Of a stretch of DNA of 64,000 nucleotides, positions 1 to 12,709 are shown piece by piece. The DNA lies in assembly GCA_026261815.1 (NCBI GenBank), contig JAMPIT010000230.1:43748501-43812500 (forward strand), written 5' to 3'. The notes beneath the pieces were generated by a model. The model saw only the letters and a list, made by a program, of their open reading frames with translations, was not told the origin of the DNA and did not search any database. The stretch's first letter is position 1; each line of letters starts with the position of its first letter. The position numbers were made by a program, and so were the translations under genes. The DNA is from Monarcha castaneiventris obscurior. Taxonomy: Eukaryota; Chordata; Aves; Passeriformes; Monarchidae.

Positions 1-2944
1 GGCACTAACTGTTCTTGAACCAATTTTAAATACTTAAAACATGAATCTGAGACAAGATTGAGCAGTTCCACTTTACAAAAAAGAATGTGACTACAAAGCA
101 ATCACTTCTACCTTGCATTGCTTCATGATTTGTCTTGCTTTTTCTGACTTTTTTTGTAATACAAACAGATTTTTCATATATCCTCACACTTCCAACATAT
201 GTAGTGTAGTTCCCTTCCTATTCTTTGATGGCATTATTGTGCAGTAACTGAGGTTTCCCCATGTTCTGAGGTCTCTTCATCCCCACCCTTTAAAACCACT
301 GACTTTCTTGTGCTTTCTGATGATGAGATCTTATCTTTTACCCTTGGCCGCAGCACCACTCTGACAGTTTCTTACTTGTGCACTGTCAAGCCAGTGTTCG
401 AGTTAGTGCTGACTGGCAGCAGCCACCTACCCACAGAAGATGGATGGTGCCCTCTGTCTCAGGAGAAATAGTTAAATAGTGTTTCTCCCCTCCCAGTCTG
501 CTAATTAAAAAAAAACTTATAGAGGAACTGAATGATTTCTGGCTCTTCATGTTACTGTAAAATTTTGTGTGGTCATTGGAAATGACAGTTACTAGGAATG
601 GACGTCCAGAGCAGATCTGACATAAATAGCTGGCACAGTTCCATAACCTTGGACATCTAGACTTAAGAACTATGTATTTTCCAAACTGGGTCTTTTATTA
701 TGATCAGTGATACATTTTAGCTTTTCCTTTAGGCACTTTGTAAATTTAAAACCCTCTTCCATTAGTGAAAGGACCTAGCACACTTTTCTAAGCAGAATTA
801 ATTGATGCTGAAAATTTGCTTCCTTTATTTTCTCCTAATGCCACTATTCTTCTGTGTTCATCTTATTTATATTAGTATTGAATAACCACTCGGAAGTACT
901 TGGCTGTAAGGAGTAATAAGGTGATTTTCAATGTGATTTCCTGATCCTACTCAGTAAACAACTGGAAGTTGTCCAGAATATTCTTCTGTATTTAGTACAT
1001 GGTTTGTATTTATCTTGACTTATCTTGGTCTTGTGTCTTGTAAATTCTGTATATGAATTGCATCTTGAAGAGATAAATGCACATGGGAATTTTTCACCTA
1101 AAAATTCTTCTTGAAACAAGGGGAAAAGCTTCCAAATAGTCTTTCTGATTTCAAGAGGTGCTCATAGGTTTTTCTTTTAAGGTAGTAGGAAATAACACAA
1201 TTCCTACAGATTTTTTTTTTTCAGTGTAACTTCCCTCATCTATTCTCCCTTCTGGAGAACATTTTACCATCAGTCTGTTAGAAGTCATCAACAAACACAA
1301 TTGTTTCCAGGTAGAGACACCACGACTCCTCATTTAGAATAAAGAAGGCAATTCCATCAGGAGGATCCATTTTAATTCTTTACATGACAGTAAAGACATG
1401 TGTTGCCTGTCACTGAGAAAGCTTTATCCACATGTAAAGGTAGCCATTTTCCTTGAGGTCTGTGATGTGAGCTGTCCCTTGCATATACAGTCCTGGATGT
1501 TAGTTGGGGGTCTTGGAGCATTCAGTAGTGACTTCTGAAGAAACAAATGAATTTTTGCAAAGGATTTGGAAGCCAGATGTTGCTAAATGAATGCACCAGT
1601 ATTAGTAACACTACAGGAGTTGTCCTCATTCTTACGGAAGTTTTGAAGAAAGGTGCATGTATTTTCAGTACTTTGTGAACTTCATTATGCAGCTGTTTCT
1701 TTGACATAGTCTAATTTAAACAAAAAGACGGACTATTTCATGTTTTTGAGACGAAATTTAAGCAACTGCGCTGTGACTGGCAGCTGCAGAAACTTAGGAC
1801 TGGCCCACGGTTTTATGTTGCAGCACAAGATCGATGCTGAAGTGTCCTTACTTTTTTTGGTTGTTGTTGTTTTTGTTTTTGGGTTTTTTTTGGCAACTGT
1901 TTGGATCCTTTTGGAACTCTTCAATCCCATGCCATTTTCAGAATGACACTGAGTAGCTGTACTACATGACAGGATCTGTTCTGGTATTGAAAGTTGATGT
2001 TTAGGTAATCAAATCTAGAGCTACCTTTGTGGCATTCCTTTTTTTCAAAGAAAGAAAAATATTTGGAGCAACACACAACTTAAGCATGTAAGATCAGATT
2101 TACAGCCCAAAGAACATGCAGCTCATGTTAAATAGTTAACTGAATTTTTTGTTTTTTTAGAAAAGCCTCCAAAAAAAGAGAGAAAGCTGTAATGCAACAA
2201 ACTTTCAAAACTAAATGTATGGAGAAAAAGAAAATCTTTTTCATCCCTGAACAAACTGAGAAGGCCAAGCGAAGTGCACTAAATATTTATGTTTCTTGAG
2301 ATTTCAGCAGAATGTGTAATTAATCTAAATTTTGGACAAAACTTAAAGGAACTGAGTTAGAATCCCTCTGAGCACATCTTAACCAGACAATTGGGAGGAA
2401 TTTTTAGCCCAGTGTTGCTGATCATGTATGTTATGTCTCTCTTTTGTTGTGGTTTGTGATTAAGCAAGAGTGTTGAAACCTTGTCAAGCAGTATTTTATG
2501 TATTAAAATACTGTGTGCTGGTTCTTGTCCATTTTATAGTATTTGACACCATCAGGCAAAGTTAGTTTTGCATGTAAATCACTACACGATTGAGAGAACG
2601 ACTTGATTCCGAATTGTATCTTCCAAGTCATGTGACTTCCTCTCTGAAATTTTGGCACATCATATAGAAACCAATTAACAGTTGATGAATATCTAAAGGT
2701 TAGCATATTTTGTCCTCCTCGCCTAACACTTGTGATCACTTTTCAGAACAGATAATTAGCTGATTGAAGCTGCCATTATTCCTGAGAGCCTGGTTATAAG
2801 GCGTGGGGTTCTGGCCCAGTGTCCAAGGGCTTGCCTTTTACTGAGGTTATTGTCACACATGTGGTTCACTTGTGTCCAGCATCAGCTAGATGTGAATGGG
2901 GTACCATCTGGAGGCTTTACACCTGTGTCAAAGTCAAACCAAAA

Positions 2945-2972
2945 AATGTACTAATACATATATTAGTACATT
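2945..2972. repeat. short inverted repeat
   Basis: Twelve-base arms (AATGTACTAATA and its exact complement TATTAGTACATT) are separated by the 4-base spacer CATA. A related TACTAATAC follows at about 2979. On RNA or single-stranded DNA this would form an AT-rich hairpin. No function can be assigned. Confidence 0.75.
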
Positions 2973-3796
2973 ACAAATACTAATACTTCCCATAGTACCG
3001 CATTAAGGTAGCTATATGGTTCCCAGGTGGGGATGGTTCTCCATCTCCTGTCTTTCAGCTGGTGTGGAACAATTCTGTGACCGTCTGCACCATCCTCTGC
3101 AGCTCTGTTTTAGTCTTTTGCTCTGCTGTTGGGTACTGTACCAAGCAGTACTTCAGGTGCTCTGTCTTTTGGTCTCTAGGTATATGCTCTAGGTTTGATC
3201 TTGTATCTCTCCTGCTCAGAGTTTTCTGGAGTCCAGTTAACTCTTTAAGCTTTGTCCAGTTCCTGGTACTGAATTTCCCCTCTACTGAAAGAATGTGTAT
3301 TTGATGCTTACAGTACATTATAATTCTATGAAGGAATTTTTAAATGTAAATATGTACATGAATTTTCTTGTTATCATGAAGAATACAGGTGTGTTGAAAA
3401 GAGAGCCAGTCAGATTGGAAGGTCTGAAGTTATTTTCATCTGTTCAGCAAGAGATTTGGATCTCATTGATACATTTGTGCTTCCTTTCTCTCCTCTTCTG
3501 TTTGTTTCCCATTTTTCTCTGCTCTCAGAATAAGATTCCCCCAGCTATCAAATGACACCCTTTCATTTGATTTTTGACTCTGTTGCTTCTGATTCTTGGT
3601 TGGAGACTCACGTGATTGAGCTGACTTCTGTCAGCTTTTGTTCAAGGGAGCTGGAAATACCCTTAAGTTAGTAATCCTTGGTGGTTTCAGGCCATTAGAT
3701 AAAGTAGTTTCTTTTGATATTTCCATAATGATTTCAGCACAAAGATGGAAAATATATTGAAGGCAAATACCTTTGCCCTCCTTAGATGTCAGTGTT

Positions 3797-3825
3797 CATG
3801 TACATGTGCACATACATATATGTGT
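3797..3825. repeat. alternating purine-pyrimidine tract
   Basis: Twenty-nine consecutive bases alternate strictly between pyrimidine and purine, mixing TG/CA, TA and the palindromes TGTGCACA and CATGTACATG. Such tracts can adopt left-handed or cruciform structure under supercoiling. The TA steps weaken the Z-DNA potential. Confidence 0.7.
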
Positions 3826-5005
3826 TTTACTACTCATAATTCGTAATATCTTCATTTTAGTCTTCAGGGTTGTTCCTGGGTGTCTTTTTAGTATTGTCTG
3901 TATAAAATCCAGATTTCTACTTATATGATAATTGGTACTAACAGGTCCAGCACCTAATATACTGCAGAAAAAATATAATATTCTAATTTCTCTGCTTATC
4001 TCTTTTCCATCTACTGATTAGGAAGCCAGTTTCTTATTTTCTAATCTGTAATTTACAGCACTGTTAGGTGTAATACAAAGCAAGTATGTTCATTACAATT
4101 TTTAAAGTAAACATAACTTTCTGATGTTTTGAGAGGCCAAGTACTGTTCCTTGCAGTATTTTAACACTTGCAATGTGTGGAGCACTTGGATCGTTGGTGG
4201 TTTGTAGTCAGTGGCAAATAAAACTCAGTATGTTCTGTTCACTAAAACACAGGGAATGTCATTAAAGGTCCATTAACTCTTCGTTCAAGCCCCTTAACTC
4301 TTTGCCTTGCTTATTAATCAGTTGATAAAAATCTCAAAAGTGATCATTAATGATTGAGTATTCTCTCTCAGTGGCACTTCTGACACACATGGCCTCAGGA
4401 ACTTGACATTTTGGGAATGATTCATTACTTGATTAGTAAGGACTTTTACCTCAAAGCAAAACCATTAGGGTTTATCATGCATGACTCAAAGGCTATATAT
4501 CACACCCGCTCCTGTAATAGTCATTTTCCCCAGATAATGTCAGTGGGAACTACACCCATAGTATAAATTAGCTCTTTTTGGCTTGAATAAATATGCTGTT
4601 CCTTGGAGGAGTTATATTTAACTTCTCTTGTTTTATTGCTGTTTCTGCTAAATGTAGTTTTTTCATAGCCACTAAAAGCAGCTTGTTGGCTATTACATAT
4701 AATTAAAATTCTCAATTTTACCGGTGTTCAAATAGTGTTATATTTCTATTTCCTTAAGACTTATTTAACTTTAACAGTGGAATACTTACAATATCATCAA
4801 AGCCCCTTTTTATTAGAAGATGTATTCCAAAAAAGTCTGAAAGTAGTTAGCTGTGCTTGGGAAGCATATAGTAGGATTACTGGCAAAACTCTTCTGTACT
4901 TTGGTCTGTAGTAGCAATTACTTGCTTCGGTGTGGGATGGTCTTCTGACAGGTTAGTCAGTTTGTGGGGCAAATAGGTAAAGTTGTTTGTATTGTCAGTA
5001 AGGTG

Positions 5006-5022
5006 TTTTTTTTTTTTTTTTT
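5006..5022 (+). repeat. T17 homopolymer
   Basis: Seventeen uninterrupted T residues, followed by GTGGAGGGAG. It is a simple homopolymer with no flanking retroelement that I can recognise. Confidence 0.95.
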
Positions 5023-8000
5023 GTGGAGGGAGTTAGACACATGTAAAAGCAGGAAACAACACAGCCATCACAAGAGAAAGAGATTGGAAGTAAAATGTTC
5101 TTGTGTGGGTAGATATGGCAGAGGGTTCCTGAACTGGGGTCTGCTGGACTGCATTCAGTCTGGTCTGTCACATTTTCCACAGAGGACGGTTCCAGCTACA
5201 CTGTGCTGTGTCCTGCAGCCCTGTCTACTGAATTACTCCTCTTGAACCTGTGAATAGCCAGCTTTGAACACCCACTGCTCCATTCAAATCAGTAAAGGAC
5301 CAGAGGTGTGATTTTTATTCATTTCTTTCCCCCTATTCCTCTTGGGGTGTGGTTCCCACTTTAGACATGTGGCACCATTGTGACCTGTCAAAGGATTCTC
5401 TTTGGTTCAGTCCTTAGGGGTATGGGCAGATTGTATCCTCTGGTGTATGAAGGCAATGGTAGTAAGTGATTTATGTCACATCTTGTGATGTAAACATTCT
5501 CTGGCACTTTTTGTGACATTTGTTTCATTGGCCAATGACTTTTTGAGGGGGAAGAAATAATATTCCTTTGTAGGGGTAGATCTTGTATCCTCAGCCCAGT
5601 ACAAGGTCACGAGACCATGGATGAGGGCTTTCCGTAGGAACTGAAAGAGCCTGTGTTCATTTGAATGAGTGAAAATGGAACCAGTTGGCTACAATTCCCC
5701 AAAGAAAGGAATACTGATAAGTTTTATTTCTTTGAAAGAAATGTTATATCTGATAATCTGAATTATTGGATACCCTTGTTGAAGTTTAAATCAATGACAG
5801 TCTCTTTCATTGGGATAAGTGTACTCCATAGGCAAGGGAGGAAGTGCTACACAGTAGTGTAATCAAAACTTGAATAGAAAAATTGATACCTTCTTCATGG
5901 AAGGAGGGAAACACTCTTATTTCATGCTCCCTAGAAAGTTTTCTGTATCAGCCCTGTAATTATGTAGTGTGGAAGCATTTGATGCATAAAAAACATATAG
6001 CTAAGAACTAGTGAGCCTATCTGGTAGAAGTCACAGTGTTTACTTTGGGAGTTTTTATACATGATCTTTGTGAAATTTCTCATTCTAATTGAATAGTACA
6101 GCTATGATGCATTAAATTACTAGTACATTACTATCCATTTTGGTTGATTTCTTCATGCAGTACTGAGAGCATTTTTGGTGGGTTGTGATGTAATTTCACT
6201 AGTTTGTTTTTGGGTGGGTACTATGCTCATTTTACCAGTGTGTACATGGGTGCAGTGCCTTCAGATAGCTGAAATAACATTGAACTAGATCAATTTCTGA
6301 TGTAAAGTCATGGTAAGTAATACTGTTTTCTTTGATATACAGTAGGTGACAGTTCTGCATTGTGGATGGATGGCAGCTGTACGTTGGTTTCAAATTCACA
6401 CAGAGTAAATATTTCACAGACTTTCACACTTGGATTCAGTGAAATGCCTGGATTTGTGTTAATGTTCATTATACCAACAATAAATACTTAGGGGGAGAGC
6501 TACATAATTAATGTGATTCTATAGCATTTAACACCAAACTCTGATTTAAAACCAAACAAAAAAAAACTCCCTCCCCCCAAAACAAAACTGAAAACCATAC
6601 AAGAAATAAGTATTTCGTGGCCTAATTAACTAAATTATTTACTCTTCTAATGCCTGCAGATGTTGGTATGAGTTGGGTATTGATGTGGATTTTGTTACTG
6701 TTGTAACTATACTGTAAACCCAGTAATACTGAGCTATTTTGTCTGCAAACTTAAGCTGGAAAAGTTTTACATCACCATATAGAGAATGAGCATCTAAATT
6801 AATCTTCTGTTGTTCCTGGGTAGTCTTGCAGGTGTGACATTTAATTTAGTCACTGATGATGGCTGGCCCAAAATGACTTGTGTACCGATGTCAGAGGTGG
6901 AAATAAGACCTCACAGTATCAGTCCCCTGCTCTGCACACTCCTGATCAGCTCAGTTAAGATTCTGCTTGGTATTGCTTACCAGAGGCAGTATAGTAGTAT
7001 ACTGTGGATTCCTGAAGAAAGAAAAAATTAAAAAATAGTATAGGTTATTTATCAATAAAAAAATAAAAATCTGTTTCGTTGTGTGTGTCCCTTGCAGTCA
7101 GCTCAGAGCTACTGCTTTAGCCCCTACCTTTCTGCAAAAACATGTAACTTGTGTGGTCATTCTCCCAATTTAGATCTTTTTAATAAAAGGTACAGTTTAT
7201 GTTGGACCTAAACTGTTGGTTAAATCTGTAAACTGACAAAAACAAAAGGGAAAAGAACTTTCTTCTCCATTTCTTCTTGCCAGTTGGCATCTCAACAGGT
7301 CTATTTTATGTCTCAGTTGTGCTTAACTACTAACTTCTACAGTGTAAGTATTCTACTTTGTGAAGCCTTTAATTATTCTGTTGTGGCTAGTTTAAACCAG
7401 TATGAAAAGGGGAGAGTCAGTTAATGCAGGAAAATTTGGCGTAATGAACTGTGGCGTTCAGAAGTCAGGAAAGAAGAAGACAGTAATGATGAGTATCATA
7501 ACTACAGACATATTTTTAGGCTTTTATTAAATAGAATGTTCTGCCCATTCTGCTTGCCTTGAGTTCTTCAACAAAGTTTTGTGGCTGCCAATTTCTTGGT
7601 TTAATATTGGCAATTTGTTTTGGATACAGACTTAGTGTTGTTTAGATATCTTAAAATCAAGTGTTTGCTTGAATTTCTTTTTGGATGAACAACAAGGACG
7701 CTAAAATGTTGAGGTTACAGAGTGTGACCATAACAACTGTAATCCTTCTTTTTCCAGAAAGCCTTTTGGTGAGCCTAGAAAACTGTATGAATGGCTGCTG
7801 AAGGGTATACTTGCCAGTTAAATTCCTGTAATATGGGAAGGAGAAGTATGGAAAAAGACATTATATATCACAGGAACTGGATTTTTTAAAATGGTGTTTT
7901 TAAAGGAATCATTCCATTTCCCTTTAGGAAATTTGAAAGTATTTGGAATGGATAACATAATTTTTATCTTATTCATTGTTTATACTCTTAAGGCCAGTCT

Positions 8001-10296
8001 ACTTAGAAAAAACAACACCTATTAAAGGCCTTTGAATTCAGGGTCTTTCATGTTACAATGAGTCTATTTACTGCTGTCAGTAGGCTTGTAATATATTTAG
8101 CTTGAAGAGGTTAACAAGCATACCTTGGAGTGTTACTTTTATTTTCTGTTCTGTGACACTTAGCAAAATCCCATTATACAATTGAGTAGTATTATAATGT
8201 TAAAATGTTAATTTGTTCTGCATTCCGTTAAAATTGGATTTTTTTCTTGTGCACTGGCCCATGCGTTTTGTATAAAACCTATAATTTAAACACTACTCCA
8301 TAGAAGTGCTCTAAATTAGTAACCTTTTGCCTTTGCTACCTTAATTACATCTCATTATTTAGTACTTAAAGAGCAACCTCTAGCTACTGGTTAAATATTT
8401 GCTAGCTAAATAGATTTGTCATGTTAAAGAAAACAGTAGCCCTTGCCTCAGTTGTAATGTCTTTAGGATTTCAGAGTTTTGAGAAATTGCGTGCTTCATG
8501 TTCTTTAATTTTTTTGCATTTTCCTTATTTTTTGATTTCTCTTTAATGAGCATTTCATTAGCTGTCTGTTGCATTTCAATAGGTAATTGAAAGTCTGTCT
8601 TAAAATAACTATTTTGAAAAAGACTTATGTTTCAACATGGTCTATGTCTTCTAGTTACATTTAATCCTTTTAGCTTTTATAAGCAAATAAGTATAAGTAA
8701 ATTACTGTTTTTATTGTGGAAACAATATGAAGCAAATTACTTGTGGGCTACTAATAGCTATATTCCAGATTTTTACCTCCTTTTGGGAGGAAGGCTGTAT
8801 TGTTTGATCAGAATCACAAGGAATATTAATCATTAGAACATCTGCTGAGTTGTCTTTTCTGACAAATTTAAAGATCACTTTTCTTTGGTCTTTTAATTGT
8901 ATGCAGCAATTATACTGCAGAAGTTATTAACAGCTTGCAGGATGACTTAATCTTAAGAATTTCATTCACATCCATGTGTTTTTGCTCTTTTTTTTTTGCT
9001 TTGTCTTTTGCTATCTTTTCATTTGTATAAAACCATGTGAAGAGATTATAATTTATAATTGCAGTTAGTTAGAATTCCGTAATGTTAGACTCCCTGTCAT
9101 ATGCAAAGGTATCCTGTTTAATTTCCTATTTTACTTTTTTTTTCCTTTATTTCTTTTCCCCTCAAGATCCACAGTAATGGAAGCTTGTTTACAACAGATT
9201 TGTCTATCTGGCTTGATTCCTACCCAGTACCTAACTACTGCTCTCCTTATCTAGTTATTAAATTATTGTTTGCACTGTCCATTTGCTTTTGGAAGCCAGT
9301 GTCTCCAAAAAGTTCCTTCACCCATTCTTCCCATATGTTTTCTTACATTACAGGCTAAACATTGCAGACTGGCACGGTTATAGTTTGAAGGATAAGTCTC
9401 CATTTATGTGTATGGTTCTAATACCACTGATTTTATTTTTAACAAAGGCAACAAAGGCAAATGGAGAAAAACACATTGATGCAAATCTTCATCTTGTTAA
9501 TGTGTTTTTGACTTTGGGAAATCCATCTGTGGAACAGATAAACATTTGCCCTCTAGTGAATATTTTTTTTCCTGTGAAAATCAGTTTTAATTCCTGAAAT
9601 ATATTAAACTTTTTCTCAAAAAAAGTCACATGGTAGGGGGAATACCAGCAATGCATTTATAGGGAAAGTGGTTGGCTTGTCCAGTTTTAGACTAAGTACT
9701 TCAGTCTTTGGAGTACATACTTTCTCTGAAAACTTCTTTTTGTGTGTTGTTTTTTATGTCACTGTTTATATGTTCTGTATCCATAAGCTCTGAAACCATT
9801 ACTTCACTATTCATGCAAAGGTTTGAGTGATTTATTGCTTACTGTCTGTATTTATTCTTGGGTTTGAATTCAGCAAGTCAATCTGTAAAGACAATGACTC
9901 CTTAAGAGGCCCTGGTTTTTTTTTTTGCAAAAGAAAAAAGATGCTCTGTGGAAATCCTTTCCTGAGAAGAATTTTTGAGATTTATGTGGATTATAAAGCA
10001 TTAAGAGGGGTCATTCCTTAATTTTCTTTATTATCAAAAATGCCAAAATACAATTTTAGCAGGTAGTAGTAAAAACTGAAAAGCATGCTTTGTATTCTGG
10101 GACTGGTGCCAACATCTGGGTTTGCAACAACCAAGACAGGTCTAAGAGTGAAAGCTTTTCCCCACTGCCCTCAGAAGACTGTAAGAACACGCCTGTGATA
10201 TTTCTGTTCAGTTGCATCTGTGATATTTACTTCCCCTTTAGAAAAAAAATTCTTTTTTGGAAGTTAATGGCCACTGCAAAGGAGTTTTTACTCTGT

Positions 10297-10328
10297 GGGG
10301 AGAGGGGAGGGGAGAGACAGGGGAAGGG
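10297..10328 (+). repeat. G-quadruplex candidate / homopurine tract
   Basis: Four G4 runs occur at 10297-10300, 10304-10307, 10309-10312 and 10320-10323, with loops AGA, A and AGAGACA. A further GGG lies at 10326-10328. This satisfies the usual G-quadruplex pattern with loops of 1-7 nt. The tract is almost purely purine, which is striking in an otherwise G-poor neighbourhood. In the + strand transcript it would be an RNA quadruplex candidate. Confidence 0.7.
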
Positions 10329-12098
10329 AAGAAAAATGTCCGAACACTTTGTTTTGATCACAGGTGCATTTTTCTAATAGGAGGTCACATTTAATTTGTG
10401 TAGCATGTTTTGGTGGTTCTGGAGCAGATCCTCAGCCAGAATGAATTATCATGGGAGTTAATAGTTCTGACTGTTAGCACAAGCTGGGATCTGTTCTCTA
10501 GGCCAGGTAAGTTTGTTCATTTTTTTTGTAATGAAACAAAGGCAACTGAATTGTAACATTTAATAAAAGAAATTGCAGTATGTTTTTAAAAGAGAGTCAA
10601 AGTCTTGTCTAATTTTCTGTGAACGTTATAATAACCTACGTTGTCTCTTAATATTTTTTTTTTGTATTTTGATAGTGGATCAGATGGAGGGGGCTAGGTA
10701 TCTATGTATATGTTGCTTTTTCAAAATAGGGTGTGTATCAGGTGAAGGATAGGTAAAATGATGCATTTGCAAATCCAGACTCTTCCAATCTCCATGTCAA
10801 GAGGCTTTTCTGGGCCTTATTGAGGCACTTAATTTATTGTAGTTTTATTCTGAACAGTAGGGAGCCCTCTTTAATTCTGTTGTATCTAGGACTGTTTCAG
10901 ATGCTTTAACACTGAAAATAGGCCACTTTATTAGGCCAACTAAATATGGCTTTAAATGTCTAAATTCCGGCTTGACAATATATGTGCTTCAAATGAGTAC
11001 ACTTTTTACAAGAAATAAATTTACCAGATTTTTGCCTCTTTCTTTTATTAACTTTTGCATTGTGTACAGAACAGATTTGCTTTCAGTGGAAAAATGAATT
11101 GTTCCAGCAGAGTGCAGCAAAAGACAAATATTGTAAATACGTTTGGCTTTCCTGCCAAGAGTCAGTATGTTGTAAAAGAAGAACTTAGATAAGTAGCTCA
11201 AATCACATAAAATACCAAATTATGGAGGAAATATATAAGAAAACTGCAGTCTAGTTAAATTCTTTCTGCTATTTTTTCCATCTGAAACATTGATGGAGTT
11301 TACTAGGAATATAATCATTAAAGAACAGTTAGGATATAATTAAGTAAAGTCTAAGATCTCTCAAACATGCCTGATAAGTAGAAGCAGAACTTTGAACAGT
11401 AGGTAGCTAAATGCTACTGGTTAGTACTTTATCTGAGGCTGGACTGCAATCTGATGGAAAAGTTGAGACTACAATTCAGGATTCTTCCCTTCTTCCCCAT
11501 ATTTAAGCTATTAGCCCCCCCGTCTTTTGTAATTTTAGCTACTAATAATAGTTTCTTTACTGGTTTTTGGTGTTTGCTTTTTTTTTTCTCTGCATAATTG
11601 CTTAGAAGTTTGCAAGTCTGTTGTTTTTGGCCTTTGTTTCACCATAACATGCAAAAATTTTTCTTTAGCCTTTATTGACCCCATTAAGAAAAAATTATAT
11701 AGTTGCTGTGACCCTCCAAAATTTACTCCAAAATGTAAATAAGAGTAGTAGGCAAATACAACTATCTGGATAATACATACAATTTGAGTCAGTCTTCTAG
11801 AAGTCCTGAGGGAAATTCCCAGTGATGCCAAAGGATTCTTACATGTTCCTTATGTGTCTGCATGTCTAAACTCACCTAGGGATGCTTTTTCTTCATATAG
11901 GTATAACTTTGCTGGATAGCAGCAATATAAAAGAAGTGAAGACAACACCTAGAAGTATAGATTTTTATAACACTGGACCCAGCAGTAGTTTTCAGAAACT
12001 GAAAAGAAGAAATTTAGCCTGAGAACATGTTGATGAGTTTAAGAGCTACACATATTCAGTATTTTCTTAGATAAATATGTATATTCAGAAATTGAAAA

Positions 12099-12709
12099 TT
12101 AAAATGGATGTATAAAATATTCCATAAGAAATCTCAAAGGAAAGTGGTTTTCCTTAACCCATCTATTAAAATTCATATAATTTGAATCAAGCCACAGTTT
12201 TTTACTAATAGTTTCTTGTGTTGTTCCCATGTCAGAATCTGGTTTTAGAGCCCTAAGCAGGCTTATGTTTTCACTGTTTGGGTTGCAGCCTGATCCCCTG
12301 GTCCTCCTGATCCTGGGTTTCAAAATGCCTTGCACTGCCAAAGTTAAAGTGGGAACTGTTCCCAGAGAGTTCATTCTCAGCTCATTAATCAACATGAGCA
12401 GGTCAAATGAGAGACTGAGGATGAGTGAGTCTGCTGGGGTCCCTATCCAGTCATTTGTGGGCACTGGTGACCCATCACCCCGAGTCTGCCCTTCCATCTG
12501 TCTGTGGGTCCCCTTCCCCTCTTGCCACCAGTGGCCCTTCCCTGACACTTGCCCAGCAGAAGTGCAGGGTGTTGCTTGTTGCACCAGTCCCTTCCTCGTC
12601 CTCCTCGCTGGTCAGATGAGGACAATTCCCCAGGGTAGTGGGAGAAGTAGTGTATGGAGAAACTAATGTTGCCATGCTGAAGGGGTAGAGAACTTTGGAG
12701 AGAAATCAT
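12099..12709. other. GC-richer block with overlapping open frames, origin unknown
   Basis: This 0.6-kb island is clearly less AT-rich than its surroundings. It has open frames of 145 codons on + (12229-12666) and 161 codons on - (12099-12584), plus shorter ones. The translations are low-complexity or unremarkable and match no family I recognise. Neither strand shows a convincing splice pair. Higher GC alone lowers the stop-codon frequency, which explains the long frames. It could be an unrecognised old repeat or a retrocopy fragment. Confidence 0.4.

Larger units (their letters stand above)
1..12098. other. non-coding DNA, no gene supported
   Basis: This is AT-rich sequence with no exon I can defend. 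The longest open frames are about 100 codons, have no recognisable domains, and lie on both strands. Local landmarks are an inverted repeat near 2945-2972, an alternating purine-pyrimidine run at 3797-3825, a T17 tract at 5006-5022 and a G-rich tract at 10297-10328. No interspersed repeat was recognised. Given the + strand exon downstream it may be intron, but that is inference. Confidence 0.7.

Noticed and set aside
354..477. About 40 open codons after a CCGCAG acceptor-like site
   Set aside because: No adequate donor and ordinary chance length. It shows that protein-like short frames arise readily here.
2162..2299. 45 open codons after a TTTTTTTAG acceptor, then TGA
   Set aside because: Lys-rich product simply reflects A-rich DNA; short open length, no poly(A) signal close by, and no partner exon in a matching phase.
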